Below are positions 8,647 through 16,489 of a stretch of DNA of 64,000 bases, piece after piece. Under the pieces are notes generated by a model. The model had not been told where the DNA came from, did no database searches, and saw only the letters and a program-made list of their open reading frames with translations. Origin of the DNA: CAZSLO01 sp964608025 (lineage in GTDB: Bacteria; Chloroflexota; Dehalococcoidia; Lucifugimonadales; CAJWER01); assembly GCA_964608025.1 (NCBI GenBank), contig CAZSLO010000023.1, forward strand, positions 1-64,000, written 5' to 3'. The translations under genes were made by a program, and so were the position numbers. The first letter of the stretch is position 1. Each line of letters begins with the position of its first letter.

Positions 8647-9680
8647 AAGCATTATATATAAGCGAGCACGGTGGCCCAGATGTCCTCACCTATGGTGATC
8701 TTCCTGAACCCGAGATCGGTCCCAATGAGATTAAGGTCAGGGTGCGGGCCTGCGCCATCAACCGTGTAGACGTATTCACGAGGCTCGGCGTTAGAGGTAC
8801 TCGGCTCGGCCTTGACCAACCTCACATCCTTGGAGGAGACGCTGCAGGAGACGTAGTAGAGGTTGGGCATGAGGTGACTAGGGTTAGGGTCAAAGACCGG
8901 GTTGTAATTAATCCGAAGATTACATGCAATCAATGTCAATTCTGTATAGCTGGTGAGGACGAGCTATGTACCAGTCCAAGAATGCTCGGTTCTACCACCA
9001 ATGGGAGCTACGCTGAACTGGTCAAGGCTCCCGCCATAAACGCCATCCGGTTGCCTGACTCCCTAAGCTACGACCAGGCTGCTGCATTGCCCACGGTCTT
9101 TATGCCAAGCTGGAACATTCTTGTCCGCCGTGCGCAGCTTAGGCCTTCAGAGACGGCCCTCATACTCTCGGCGTCTAGTGGAGTAGGAACTGCTGCAATA
9201 CAGATAGCAAAGAAAGTGTTAGGCGCAAGAGTGATCGCCACAACAAGCACAAATGAGAAAGCCGACAAGGCACGTGCGCTCGGCGCGGACGAAGTGATAG
9301 TTTACTCTCTTGAAGATATTGAGAAGAGTGTCCGGACGTTGACGGACGGGCGCGGCGTTGATGTCGTTCTAGACCACGTCGGCGCAGATTTTTGGCCGGC
9401 TGCTTCTAGATCCCTCGCCCCAGGAGGCCGCTATGGCATCTGTGGTGTTACCACTGGCTATAAATCAGAACTACAGATGGGTCTTTTATTCCTAAGAAAC
9501 CAGACTGTTTTCGGGGTTTTCATGGGCCGAAAAGATGACCTGCGTCAGATAGTTGATCTCGCTGGTAAAGGGATAATAAGGAGTGTAATACATGACTCCT
9601 TCCCGTTAAGTGATGCCGCGGTGGCCCATAAACTTTTGGAATCTCAAGGATTCTTTGGGAAGCTCATCCTCAATCCTTGA
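8643..9680 (+). CDS. Medium-chain dehydrogenase/quinone oxidoreductase with structural zinc lobe
   Basis: A 345-aa MDR-superfamily protein. A GroES-like domain is followed by a Rossmann domain with ASSGVGTAAIQIA near residue 175. Cys95, Cys98, Cys101 and Cys109 form a structural zinc lobe as in alcohol dehydrogenases. The usual catalytic zinc set (Cys-His-Glu) is not evident: the motif after strand three reads HILGGDAAG and the N-terminal Cys region reads CAINRVD, as in quinone reductases. It therefore probably reduces an enone or quinone with NAD(P)H, although zinc-dependent activity cannot be excluded. It starts inside the stop of the F420-type gene. Confidence 0.85.
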   Translation: MKALYISEHGGPDVLTYGDLPEPEIGPNEIKVRVRACAINRVDVFTRLGVRGTRLGLDQPHILGGDAAGDVVEVGHEVTRVRVKDRVVINPKITCNQCQFCIAGEDELCTSPRMLGSTTNGSYAELVKAPAINAIRLPDSLSYDQAAALPTVFMPSWNILVRRAQLRPSETALILSASSGVGTAAIQIAKKVLGARVIATTSTNEKADKARALGADEVIVYSLEDIEKSVRTLTDGRGVDVVLDHVGADFWPAASRSLAPGGRYGICGVTTGYKSELQMGLLFLRNQTVFGVFMGRKDDLRQIVDLAGKGIIRSVIHDSFPLSDAAVAHKLLESQGFFGKLILNP

Positions 9681-9690
9681 GATCTCTTCT

Positions 9691-9717
9691 CTTGGTTTCC
9701 CAGTCAGTCCAACCAAG
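9691..9717. terminator. Hairpin between convergent genes
   Basis: CTTGGTT (9691-9697) pairs with AACCAAG (9711-9717) around a 13-base loop. It lies in the 41-base gap between the convergent oxidoreductase and bcp genes. There is no T run on either side, so termination is only suggested by position. Confidence 0.35.
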
Positions 9718-9721
9718 CTAA

Positions 9722-10186
9722 TTATCTATCCCGAATCGCGTCAAGAATTTCGCTTGCATGGCCTTCCGGTTTAACTTCCGGCCAGATGTTTTCTATTTTG
9801 CCATCTTCACCGATCAGGAATGTCTTTCTGATTATGCCTACAGTCTTTTTTCCGTTTACTTCCTTATCTCCCCATGCCCCATAGGCCTTGATAACTTTCT
9901 TGTCCTCATCCGCAAGAAGCTGGAAGTTTAGCTGGTATTTATCGATGAACGCACGATGGGAGTCTATGTCATCCGCACTTACTCCGAATACTATAGCCCC
10001 TGCTGTCTCTATGTTTCCAAGCTCGTCCCGTATTCCACAGGCTTCCTTTGTGCATCCCGGAGTATCATCCTTGGGATATGTATACAGGACAACTTTTTTG
10101 CCCTTCAAATCCGAAAGTTTTACATCTATACCTGATGTTGAAGGGAGCGTGAATTCAGGTGCCAGATCTCCGACTCTAATAGCCAT
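9722..10186 (-). CDS. bcp: Thioredoxin-dependent peroxiredoxin (BCP/PrxQ)
   Basis: A 154-aa cytoplasmic peroxiredoxin that reduces hydrogen peroxide and organic peroxides using thioredoxin. The motif DDTPGCTKEACGIRD places the peroxidatic Cys at 45 and the resolving Cys at 50, as in E. coli Bcp, with Thr42 as catalytic partner. Length is typical. GAAGGAG lies six bases upstream of the ATG. It is a single gene, convergent with the oxidoreductase pair and downstream of the aldo/keto reductase on the same strand. Confidence 0.95.
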   Translation of the reverse strand: MAIRVGDLAPEFTLPSTSGIDVKLSDLKGKKVVLYTYPKDDTPGCTKEACGIRDELGNIETAGAIVFGVSADDIDSHRAFIDKYQLNFQLLADEDKKVIKAYGAWGDKEVNGKKTVGIIRKTFLIGEDGKIENIWPEVKPEGHASEILDAIRDR

Positions 10187-10253
10187 TTTTTCTCCTTCAG
10201 AGATATTGTTTATGCTGTCGACTAAGACTGCGGTTGGGCAAAATCCGATCCGC

Positions 10254-11177
10254 TTAAATATTCTGGTCTTCTATGAAAAGCCTATGGTCGCCTTGGATTT
10301 GGTCAATTTCAATTAGTTCTTGTTCGCTAAGCTCCCAAGTACCTGCGCTTGCCAATATAGCCAAGTCTTCTGGCTTGCGCGCACCCACGATGCTTGTATA
10401 TACGGCAGGGTTTGAAATTGGCCAAGCTATCGCTAGTTGAACAATGTCCCTTCCCCTATCAACCGCCCAGGCCTGCAATCGCTTGGTTATTTCATAAGTT
10501 TTTTTAAACGATTCCCCTTTGAATGCGGGCCAACTATATCTTTCGTCTTCCGGGGAAAATGTGGCTCCTGGCTTGTAGCGGCCACCAAGCAATCCTTTAG
10601 CTAACACCGAGTGGGCCATTACTCCTATCCCATTCTCCGCATAGGCAGGAAGCAAGTCGTCCTCAGCCTCACGGAACAACATGTTATACCGTGGCTGGCC
10701 ACTGTGGATTTCTCCAGAGCGTGCCGCTTCGCGGATTTGGTCTGAAGAGAAATTAGAGACGCCTATGTATTTGATCTTACCTTCGTCCTTGATTTTCAAA
10801 AGATCGGCTATCGTATCTTCAATTGGGCGCTCTGTCGCGTGGTGGAGTTGGTACAAATCAATATGGTCGGTACCTATCTTGCGCAAGCTATTGCTGAGGG
10901 CCCTTCTGATATTTTCTTCAGAATGATCATAGCCTGATACCTTGGTTGCTATAAATAGCTCTCCACGCCTGCCCTTGATGGCCTTCCCAATGATGGCCTC
11001 GGCATTCATGTATCCTTCTGCAGTGTCTATGAAGGTTAGTCCAGCATCCATGGCCGCGTGCATGGTTGCTATGGCTGTGCCCTCTTTGAATCCCCCGTAA
11101 GCTCCTCCCAATGGCCAGGTCCCAAAGCAGACAGCTGGAACTTTGGGGCCCCCTTCACCCATTCGCTTGAGTCTCAT
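10254..11177 (-). CDS. Aldo/keto reductase
   Basis: A 307-aa NADPH-dependent aldehyde/ketone reductase fold protein. The tetrad is visible: Asp51 (FIDTAEGY), Tyr56, Lys79 (IATKVS) and His112 (LYQLHH). The Rossmann-free barrel ends with the cofactor segment containing SIVGARKPEDL. The frame is open 42 bases further upstream, but AAGGAG lies a few bases before the ATG at 11177, and the family's conserved N terminus begins with this methionine (MRLKRMG), so I use it. The substrate is not predictable. Confidence 0.9.
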   Translation of the reverse strand: MRLKRMGEGGPKVPAVCFGTWPLGGAYGGFKEGTAIATMHAAMDAGLTFIDTAEGYMNAEAIIGKAIKGRRGELFIATKVSGYDHSEENIRRALSNSLRKIGTDHIDLYQLHHATERPIEDTIADLLKIKDEGKIKYIGVSNFSSDQIREAARSGEIHSGQPRYNMLFREAEDDLLPAYAENGIGVMAHSVLAKGLLGGRYKPGATFSPEDERYSWPAFKGESFKKTYEITKRLQAWAVDRGRDIVQLAIAWPISNPAVYTSIVGARKPEDLAILASAGTWELSEQELIEIDQIQGDHRLFIEDQNI

Positions 11178-11297
11178 GGCTCTCCTTGGATAATTTTTGG
11201 CGCTACCATCTCCTGGCACGGTCAGTCTAGGATCTGTTCCATATCAGTGTCAACGCAAATCAACACGTTTTGTTCACACACGCATTAGCCGTTCTTG

Positions 11298-11945
11298 CTA
11301 ATCCAGATGAGACGCGTCGTTAAAGCGCTCGATCCTGAAGAATTCCGTACTGATCTTAGTTTTTTCAGAACCTGTCCATTCCAGCATATCGATAGAGAAG
11401 TCGAAAACGGCGGTATTCCAAACCGAGAATCCCCAAGTACGTGTTGTGCCCAAAAGTACAGCTATTACTTGCTGAATAAATCCGCCGTGGCTCACCACCA
11501 ACACGGAGTCTTTCTGTTCATGTTGCCCAATTATCGCGTCAACTACCCGAGTAGCCCTCCGTCTCCGGGCGGCCAGGGATTCAGATTCCTTCACTCCTGA
11601 AAATTGTCGAGATAGCTCTAGCTCTATGTCGATCTGTGGGTGCTGAATGGCAATCTCTTCCAGTGTTAATCCCGATACGATACCTACGTCGTATTCCATC
11701 AGATCGTCCCAGTAAATAATTTGTGTGTCTAGATAGGCTGTCGCAATTCTTGCCGTGTCGGCGGTACGACGCAGAGGACTTGAATAAGTGTGGGTTGGAA
11801 CATATTGTTCACAACGCATCCTATTCGCTAGTGCCAAGGCCTGCTGGTTGCCGTTGTCCGATAGCGGAAAATCAGCGTGGCCCTGTAGCCTTCCTTCCGC
11901 GTTCCCGGTTGTCTCCCCGTGTCTTACTAACCGCAGTTTCAACAA
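11298..11945 (-). CDS. Histidine phosphatase family protein (phosphoglycerate mutase-like)
   Basis: A 215-aa protein with the RHG phosphohistidine motif at residues 8-10 (LVRHGET), the SSPLRRTADTA arginine motif and the second His in VVSHGGF. These are the catalytic residues of cofactor-dependent phosphoglycerate mutases and related phosphatases (PhoE, CobC, GpmB types). The start is TTG with GGAG five bases upstream. It overlaps the end of pyrE by seven bases, so it is the last gene of the obg-nadD-pyrE operon. Substrate unknown; a metabolite phosphatase is likelier than a glycolytic mutase. Confidence 0.85.
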   Translation of the reverse strand: MLKLRLVRHGETTGNAEGRLQGHADFPLSDNGNQQALALANRMRCEQYVPTHTYSSPLRRTADTARIATAYLDTQIIYWDDLMEYDVGIVSGLTLEEIAIQHPQIDIELELSRQFSGVKESESLAARRRRATRVVDAIIGQHEQKDSVLVVSHGGFIQQVIAVLLGTTRTWGFSVWNTAVFDFSIDMLEWTGSEKTKISTEFFRIERFNDASHLD

Positions 11946-12532
11946 TGAAGCTCCGTGCGAGCAATGTTTCCATCTTCATCCGCTTCCAGTAATGAAAAGA
12001 ATTCGTGTCCCTTCGCCTTGATGGCATCGCTGCCGCCCATATGGCGATCGAGAATGCATGCAACAACCACAACTGCTCCCCCTGCATTTTCTATTGTATT
12101 GATTGCGTGTAGGAGACTACTCCCGGTACTGCATGTATCGTCTATGATTGCTACCTTGCTGTCGGGAAGCAAGGTGCCCTCGATGATCTTTCCAGTACCA
12201 TGTTTTTTCATCTCGTCTCGAACGATTAGGCCGCTGATCGGATGGCCTTGAAGAAAGCTTAACTGTGCGATCGCGGCCACCATCGGCACGGCTGCTATGG
12301 CCGGTCCTCCTACTGTGTCGACGCCGGACTTTTCCAATATCGGCATCAATGCTTGGGCAACAAGGTGCGCTCCTTCCGGATCAAGTGTGATAAGTCTCCC
12401 GTCAAAATAGTATTGTGCCGTTTGTCCTGAAGCTAGCTTGTAGCGTCCCTGTTTCAATGCTCCTAGCCTCTTGGCAAGCCTAAGAATGGATCCCTGTCGA
12501 TCTTTTTCTCCATTATTTGTGGCTGAGCTCAT
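11939..12532 (-). CDS. pyrE: Orotate phosphoribosyltransferase
   Basis: A 197-aa enzyme joining orotate to PRPP to form OMP, the fifth step of UMP synthesis. Visible are the orotate-side segment YYFDGRLITLDPEG, a KKHG segment in the flexible loop region, and the PRPP-binding motif VAIIDDTCSTGSS. The ATG at 12532 overlaps the nadD stop in ATGA. It lies apart from the pyr operon at 17776-25212, separated by dnaA, and instead belongs to the obg operon. No pyrF is seen in the window. Confidence 0.93.
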   Translation of the reverse strand: MSSATNNGEKDRQGSILRLAKRLGALKQGRYKLASGQTAQYYFDGRLITLDPEGAHLVAQALMPILEKSGVDTVGGPAIAAVPMVAAIAQLSFLQGHPISGLIVRDEMKKHGTGKIIEGTLLPDSKVAIIDDTCSTGSSLLHAINTIENAGGAVVVVACILDRHMGGSDAIKAKGHEFFSLLEADEDGNIARTELHC

Positions 12533-13152
12533 TTCGCTGACTCCAAGTAAAGACCGTGGTCTTTAATATATTTTTCTACCGGTTCCGGGACAAGATATTT
12601 AATCGATCTGCCTTCACGAACCCGAGATCTAATATCGGTACTACTGATATCTATCATTGGCATATTAACGGTCACGATTTGGTTTACCAGCCCTGGCTTA
12701 ACCCGCTCCAAAGCGGCCGTATCAAAATTTTCAGAGCCGGGCCGGCCTATTCCTGCTAAAGCAGCCAATTTAATGAGCTTTTGGGGTTGATGCCACCTGT
12801 CAAGATCGCTGAGCGCGTCGGTACCCAGTATCAAGTAAAGATCAGTGCCTCGTGGATACTCACCATGTAACTGTTTGACAGTGTCTATCGTGTAAGTTGG
12901 TCCAGACCTTAAAATCTCCATTTCCGAGTATCGGAAACGTGGGTTGTTATCTATAGCTAACTCTACCATGCGTGCCCGATGATGCGCTGATGTGAGACGC
13001 CGATCAGTTTTTAACCACGGCTGACCGGCAGGAACGAATAATATGTCGTCTAACCCGAGCTGGTCCCCCGCAGTGTTAGCTGCTATAAGGTGTCCCATAT
13101 GTACCGGGTCAAACGTACCTCCGAACACACCAAGACCCTCTTTTATTCCCAA
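12529..13152 (-). CDS. nadD: Nicotinate-nucleotide adenylyltransferase
   Basis: A 207-aa enzyme that adenylates nicotinate mononucleotide in NAD synthesis. The nucleotidyltransferase motif GGTFDPVHMGHL near the N terminus carries the HxGH signature. The C-terminal motif ISSTDIRSRVREG matches the family. The frame allows a GTG at 13158, but AAGGAG lies five bases before the TTG at 13152, which is therefore preferred. It begins just before the obg stop and ends overlapping pyrE, so the operon is tightly coupled. Confidence 0.93.
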   Translation of the reverse strand: MGIKEGLGVFGGTFDPVHMGHLIAANTAGDQLGLDDILFVPAGQPWLKTDRRLTSAHHRARMVELAIDNNPRFRYSEMEILRSGPTYTIDTVKQLHGEYPRGTDLYLILGTDALSDLDRWHQPQKLIKLAALAGIGRPGSENFDTAALERVKPGLVNQIVTVNMPMIDISSTDIRSRVREGRSIKYLVPEPVEKYIKDHGLYLESAK

Positions 13153-14426
13153 TCCCACTCCTTTTTCCCTAGAATGAAAACATCCCCGGAATTTATTCCA
13201 GCCTTACGCAAAGCCGCGATTATCCCCGTACGTCTAAGGTATCCATAAAGCTGTGCTTTCGCTTCCCAATTATGAGGATCTACCATAGCTGCTATTCTAG
13301 AGGCTTTATCGGCCTCTACTATATATTTATCCCTTGCAACTCTGACGGTTATTGGGGAATCAATGGGCTTTGGCCTTAATATCTCTGTTTCTTCATACTC
13401 TTGTTTCTCGGCCTGCTTTCGAGGACTCTCTTTAGCTAGATTTGTTACGGCTTGAAGAACGTCGTTCATCATTTCTGGAAGTCCAATTCTAGTTACTGCT
13501 GAAATGCTATGAACAGAAGCTGTGTTTTTAAGAAGTTCTTCGTAGACACCTTGATATACATCTGGGTTTATCTGTATATCAGATTTATTCAATGCAACTA
13601 TCTCAGGTTTTTCCAACAGACCAATGTTATATCGCCGTAGTTCATGTCTAACTCTTTGGTAGTCTGCTGGAGGATCGTCTCCTGATCCATCTACAACATG
13701 GATCAGGATCTTTGTTCTCTCAATGTGCCTCAAGAAGTCATGGCCTAGGCCAGCCCCTAGATGAGCATCTTCTATAAGCCCTGGTATATCTACCAAAACT
13801 ATTTCTTCTTTGTTGTGCTCAGCTACCCCAAGTACAGGTTCCAGCGTAGAGAAAGGATACGCTGCAATCTTTGGGCGTGCTGCTGTTAGTGATGCTAATA
13901 GACTAGATTTACCTGCGTTCGGTAGCCCTATTATCCCAACGTCGGCTAAAAGTTTTAATTCAAGGCTTATAGTTGCTTTCTGGCCTGTCTCTCCCTGTTC
14001 TGCCAAGAGTGGGTATCTGTTGGTAGAAGTTGAGAATGTCGCATTTCCTCTGCCACCCCTTCCGCCTTTAGCCAAACATACCTTTTCTCCAGAAACTGTC
14101 ATATCAGCTAATGTTCTATTTCCCATTGAATCCACAACTTCAACCGATGTTCCCAAAGGCACTCCCAGTTCTATATCGCTTCCATTCTTTCCATGTTTTT
14201 TCCGCGCAAACCCATCGCCTCCATTTCCAGCTGTATACTGATTCTTATACCGATATGCTAGTAGTGTGTTTATAGATGAATCACCTCTAAGTATCACGCT
14301 CCCCCCGTCTCCGCCGTTCCCTCCGTCAGGGCCTCCTCTTGGCACATACTTTTCACGCCTTCCGGAGATAGCCCCATTGCCGCCTTTACCACTAGAGATT
14401 TTCAATGTAGCTTTATCAATCATCAT
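13143..14426 (-). CDS. obg: Obg/CgtA GTPase
   Basis: A 427-aa ribosome-associated GTPase used in 50S assembly and stress control. The glycine-rich Obg domain covers about residues 1-160. The G domain has the P loop GLPNAGKSS, DIPGL and NKSD. A C-terminal OCT domain ends the protein, as in Gram-positive and Chloroflexota Obg. Two adjacent ATG codons start the frame (14426 or 14423) and no clear ribosome site is seen. It is the first gene of the minus-strand operon with nadD, pyrE and the histidine phosphatase. Its upstream region is the oriC candidate. Confidence 0.95.
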   Translation of the reverse strand: MMIDKATLKISSGKGGNGAISGRREKYVPRGGPDGGNGGDGGSVILRGDSSINTLLAYRYKNQYTAGNGGDGFARKKHGKNGSDIELGVPLGTSVEVVDSMGNRTLADMTVSGEKVCLAKGGRGGRGNATFSTSTNRYPLLAEQGETGQKATISLELKLLADVGIIGLPNAGKSSLLASLTAARPKIAAYPFSTLEPVLGVAEHNKEEIVLVDIPGLIEDAHLGAGLGHDFLRHIERTKILIHVVDGSGDDPPADYQRVRHELRRYNIGLLEKPEIVALNKSDIQINPDVYQGVYEELLKNTASVHSISAVTRIGLPEMMNDVLQAVTNLAKESPRKQAEKQEYEETEILRPKPIDSPITVRVARDKYIVEADKASRIAAMVDPHNWEAKAQLYGYLRRTGIIAALRKAGINSGDVFILGKKEWDWE

Positions 14427-14715
14427 GAAAGTATAACAATAGTAATATATAAGACTGTGGAGAAAGTGGATAAATTCTGGGAATGCCTATATGGGGTTGT
14501 TGTTCGGGAAAGTCTTCTGTTGACATTGAGTGAAGGTACCGGTGGATTTTGTGGATATAGTGTGGGGGAATCGGTTCGAATAATCCCTGTCAACATAATC
14601 CTTGGGGAACTTCACATTTTTCCAATAGTTAGCCACATGTTTTGCACTATTACACGATGAAAGAGATATATTTCAGAATAGCCGGTTTAGCCGGAGGCCT
14701 GGGAGCATTTTTCAA
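14427..14715. other. Candidate chromosomal replication origin (oriC) beside dnaA
   Basis: This 289-base gap lies between the end of dnaA and the start of obg. It holds four 9-mers one mismatch from the DnaA box TTATCCACA or its complement: TGTGGAGAA (14456-14464) and AGTGGATAA (14465-14473), which abut in tandem, TGTGGATAT (14550-14558), and TTAGCCACA (14629-14637) in the other orientation. Next to the tandem boxes is an AT-rich stretch (14427-14453). On the minus strand it contains TTACTATTGTTA, resembling DnaA-trio repeats after a short GTC spacer. The layout fits a bacterial origin with an unwinding element; function is inferred. Confidence 0.6.
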
Positions 14716-16095
14716 CTAGGCCGAATTGAGGGATCCCCGGATATTGATAATATCCTGGCGAAGAGTGGAATCAACGGCAATCTGATCGTTGATTTTACGA
14801 TGTGCGTGGAGAACAGTGGAATGGTCTTTGCCACCAAGAAAGCGCCCGATAGCTACTAGGGGCAGACCAGCCTCTTCACGAAGTAGATACATGGCCACTT
14901 GTCTAGCAGCGGCCGTGATTTTGTCGCGCCGCTTCCCTTTAATAGCATCTTGGTCGATAGAGAAATAGTCTGAAACGGCGCTAAGCACGTCTTCGTCAGA
15001 TATTGCCTTGTTTCTGTGGGCCAGAAATAAATCAGCGGCCACGTGTTTGACTAGATCGAGAGAGATTGGTGAGCCGACAAGTTCGGAGTAAGCAATTAGG
15101 CGTGTCAGGCAACCCTCAAGTTCCCGTATACTTGGACGTGGATCTTCGGCTAATAACTCCAAGACTCCTTCAGGAAACTCTATCTGAGCCCCATCTGCTT
15201 TTGAGCGAAGAATTGCTAGGCGTGTCTCGTATGGAGGAGGCTGGATGTCTACTACAAGACCCCCAGCCAATCTGGATCTGATGCGATCTTCTAGAAGTGA
15301 CAGTGCAGAGGTTGGCCTATCACTTGTGATGACTATCTGCTTCCCAGATAAGTGGAGAACATTAAATGTGTGGAAGAAACCTTCTTGGGTTTGCTCCTTT
15401 CCAATGATGAACTGTACGTCGTCCAGAAGCAGGGCATCTGCAGATCTGTAACGCTCACGGAACAGATCAGTGCTGCCTTCCCTAATTGCCTGGATGTACT
15501 CGTTGGTGAAGACTTCTGCCGTAGTATAAATAGGCGTATTGCCATGTTCGGAAAGCCTGCTGGCGATCGCGTTGAGAAGGTGTGTTTTGCCAAGGCCAAC
15601 ACCAGAATAGATGAAAAGAGGGTTGTATAGTCGTCCCGGCTTCGAGGCAACAGCATGCGCAGCAGCATAGGCCAGCTCGTTGGACTTGCCAACCACAAAG
15701 TTGCCGAAAGAATAATCAGGGTTAACGGAAATCTCTGATTGACGCCCATGCGCATCTGATATAGCACTGATTGTCGAGATGGACGAATCACTAACGGGAA
15801 TAGGATTGTCTTCTATCAGTCTAGCGGGATCCCCTTGCCCAGAGTTTCCCACCTCGAATCTCAACTCTAAAGGGCGATCCACTATCTTCTCAACTGCTTG
15901 GGAGATCATCGAATACATGCGATGCTCAAGCATCTCTGCAATGAAGGTATTCGGGGTGCAGATGACCAAGCTGTCTTCGGAGAACGATGCCCCAGAGGTA
16001 TCACTAAGCCAAGTTTCGAAACTTGGCCCTGGCAGACGGAGCTGTAAGTCTCCGAGCACAGCTTGCCATAGAGTATGAGCGTCTAGAACGGTCAA
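14716..16095 (-). CDS. dnaA: Chromosomal replication initiator DnaA
   Basis: A 459-aa initiator. Domain I spans about 1-80. A short linker follows. The AAA+ domain has Walker A GVGLGKTH at about 165-172 and Walker B LLLDDVQF near 222-228. The C-terminal helix-turn-helix carries the DnaA signature GGKDHSTVLHAHRKI. The start is TTG, with AAGGA six bases upstream. Unusually, dnaN, recF and gyrB are not next to it; its neighbours are obg and a dehydrogenase. The flanking 14427-14715 region contains DnaA-box-like sequences. Confidence 0.97.
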   Translation of the reverse strand: MTVLDAHTLWQAVLGDLQLRLPGPSFETWLSDTSGASFSEDSLVICTPNTFIAEMLEHRMYSMISQAVEKIVDRPLELRFEVGNSGQGDPARLIEDNPIPVSDSSISTISAISDAHGRQSEISVNPDYSFGNFVVGKSNELAYAAAHAVASKPGRLYNPLFIYSGVGLGKTHLLNAIASRLSEHGNTPIYTTAEVFTNEYIQAIREGSTDLFRERYRSADALLLDDVQFIIGKEQTQEGFFHTFNVLHLSGKQIVITSDRPTSALSLLEDRIRSRLAGGLVVDIQPPPYETRLAILRSKADGAQIEFPEGVLELLAEDPRPSIRELEGCLTRLIAYSELVGSPISLDLVKHVAADLFLAHRNKAISDEDVLSAVSDYFSIDQDAIKGKRRDKITAAARQVAMYLLREEAGLPLVAIGRFLGGKDHSTVLHAHRKINDQIAVDSTLRQDIINIRGSLNSA

Positions 16096-16489
16096 ATAGG
16101 ATCCTTAAAATGACCACAAGCAGGACCACCAAGCGCATTATACAGGCGCGGAGATGAAATATTGGCCTACAGATGGAGAATGAACTTTGGGGTGATTCTA
16201 ACATGCCCGGAAGGTTGGTCAGTCAACCCTTGAAAGCACGAAATTCACGCCAATATTTTCCATCATTGGATCAAGATCTAAGCCCCGTATTAGACTGGTG
16301 GTTGAGTGGGAATGGCTTTCTAGACTGGCGCAGACGGAGAGGCAGAAACAATGCTGTTGATAAAGGCCTGCCTGCCTGTATCAAGCCATTGAAAGGGAGT
16401 AGTTCTGAAGACGTTCTATACTAATTCGGTACATCGGCTTAATTTATTCTTATAAAAATATTGTACAACTGGAACCGAAATGTGTCAGA
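16096..16489. other. Intergenic region upstream of dnaA
   Basis: These 394 bases hold no convincing gene. A perfect -10 hexamer TATAAT lies on the minus strand at 16137-16142, about 42 bases before the dnaA start, but no good -35 box is spaced correctly. One 9-mer near 16353 (TGTTGATAA) is one mismatch from a DnaA box. An 83-codon frame at 16173-16424 has no ribosome site and no recognisable similarity. Confidence 0.5.
16137..16142 (-). promoter_or_regulatory. Candidate -10 element for dnaA
   Basis: Read on the minus strand this is TATAAT, placing initiation about 35 bases before the TTG start of dnaA. The -35 region does not match consensus, so the assignment is tentative. Confidence 0.35.

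Noticed and set aside
14457..14660. 67-codon frame in the dnaA-obg gap
   Set aside because: It lies across the DnaA-box-like sequences and has no ribosome site or motif.
16173..16424. 83-codon frame upstream of dnaA
   Set aside because: No ribosome site or similarity; this area more likely holds dnaA regulatory DNA.
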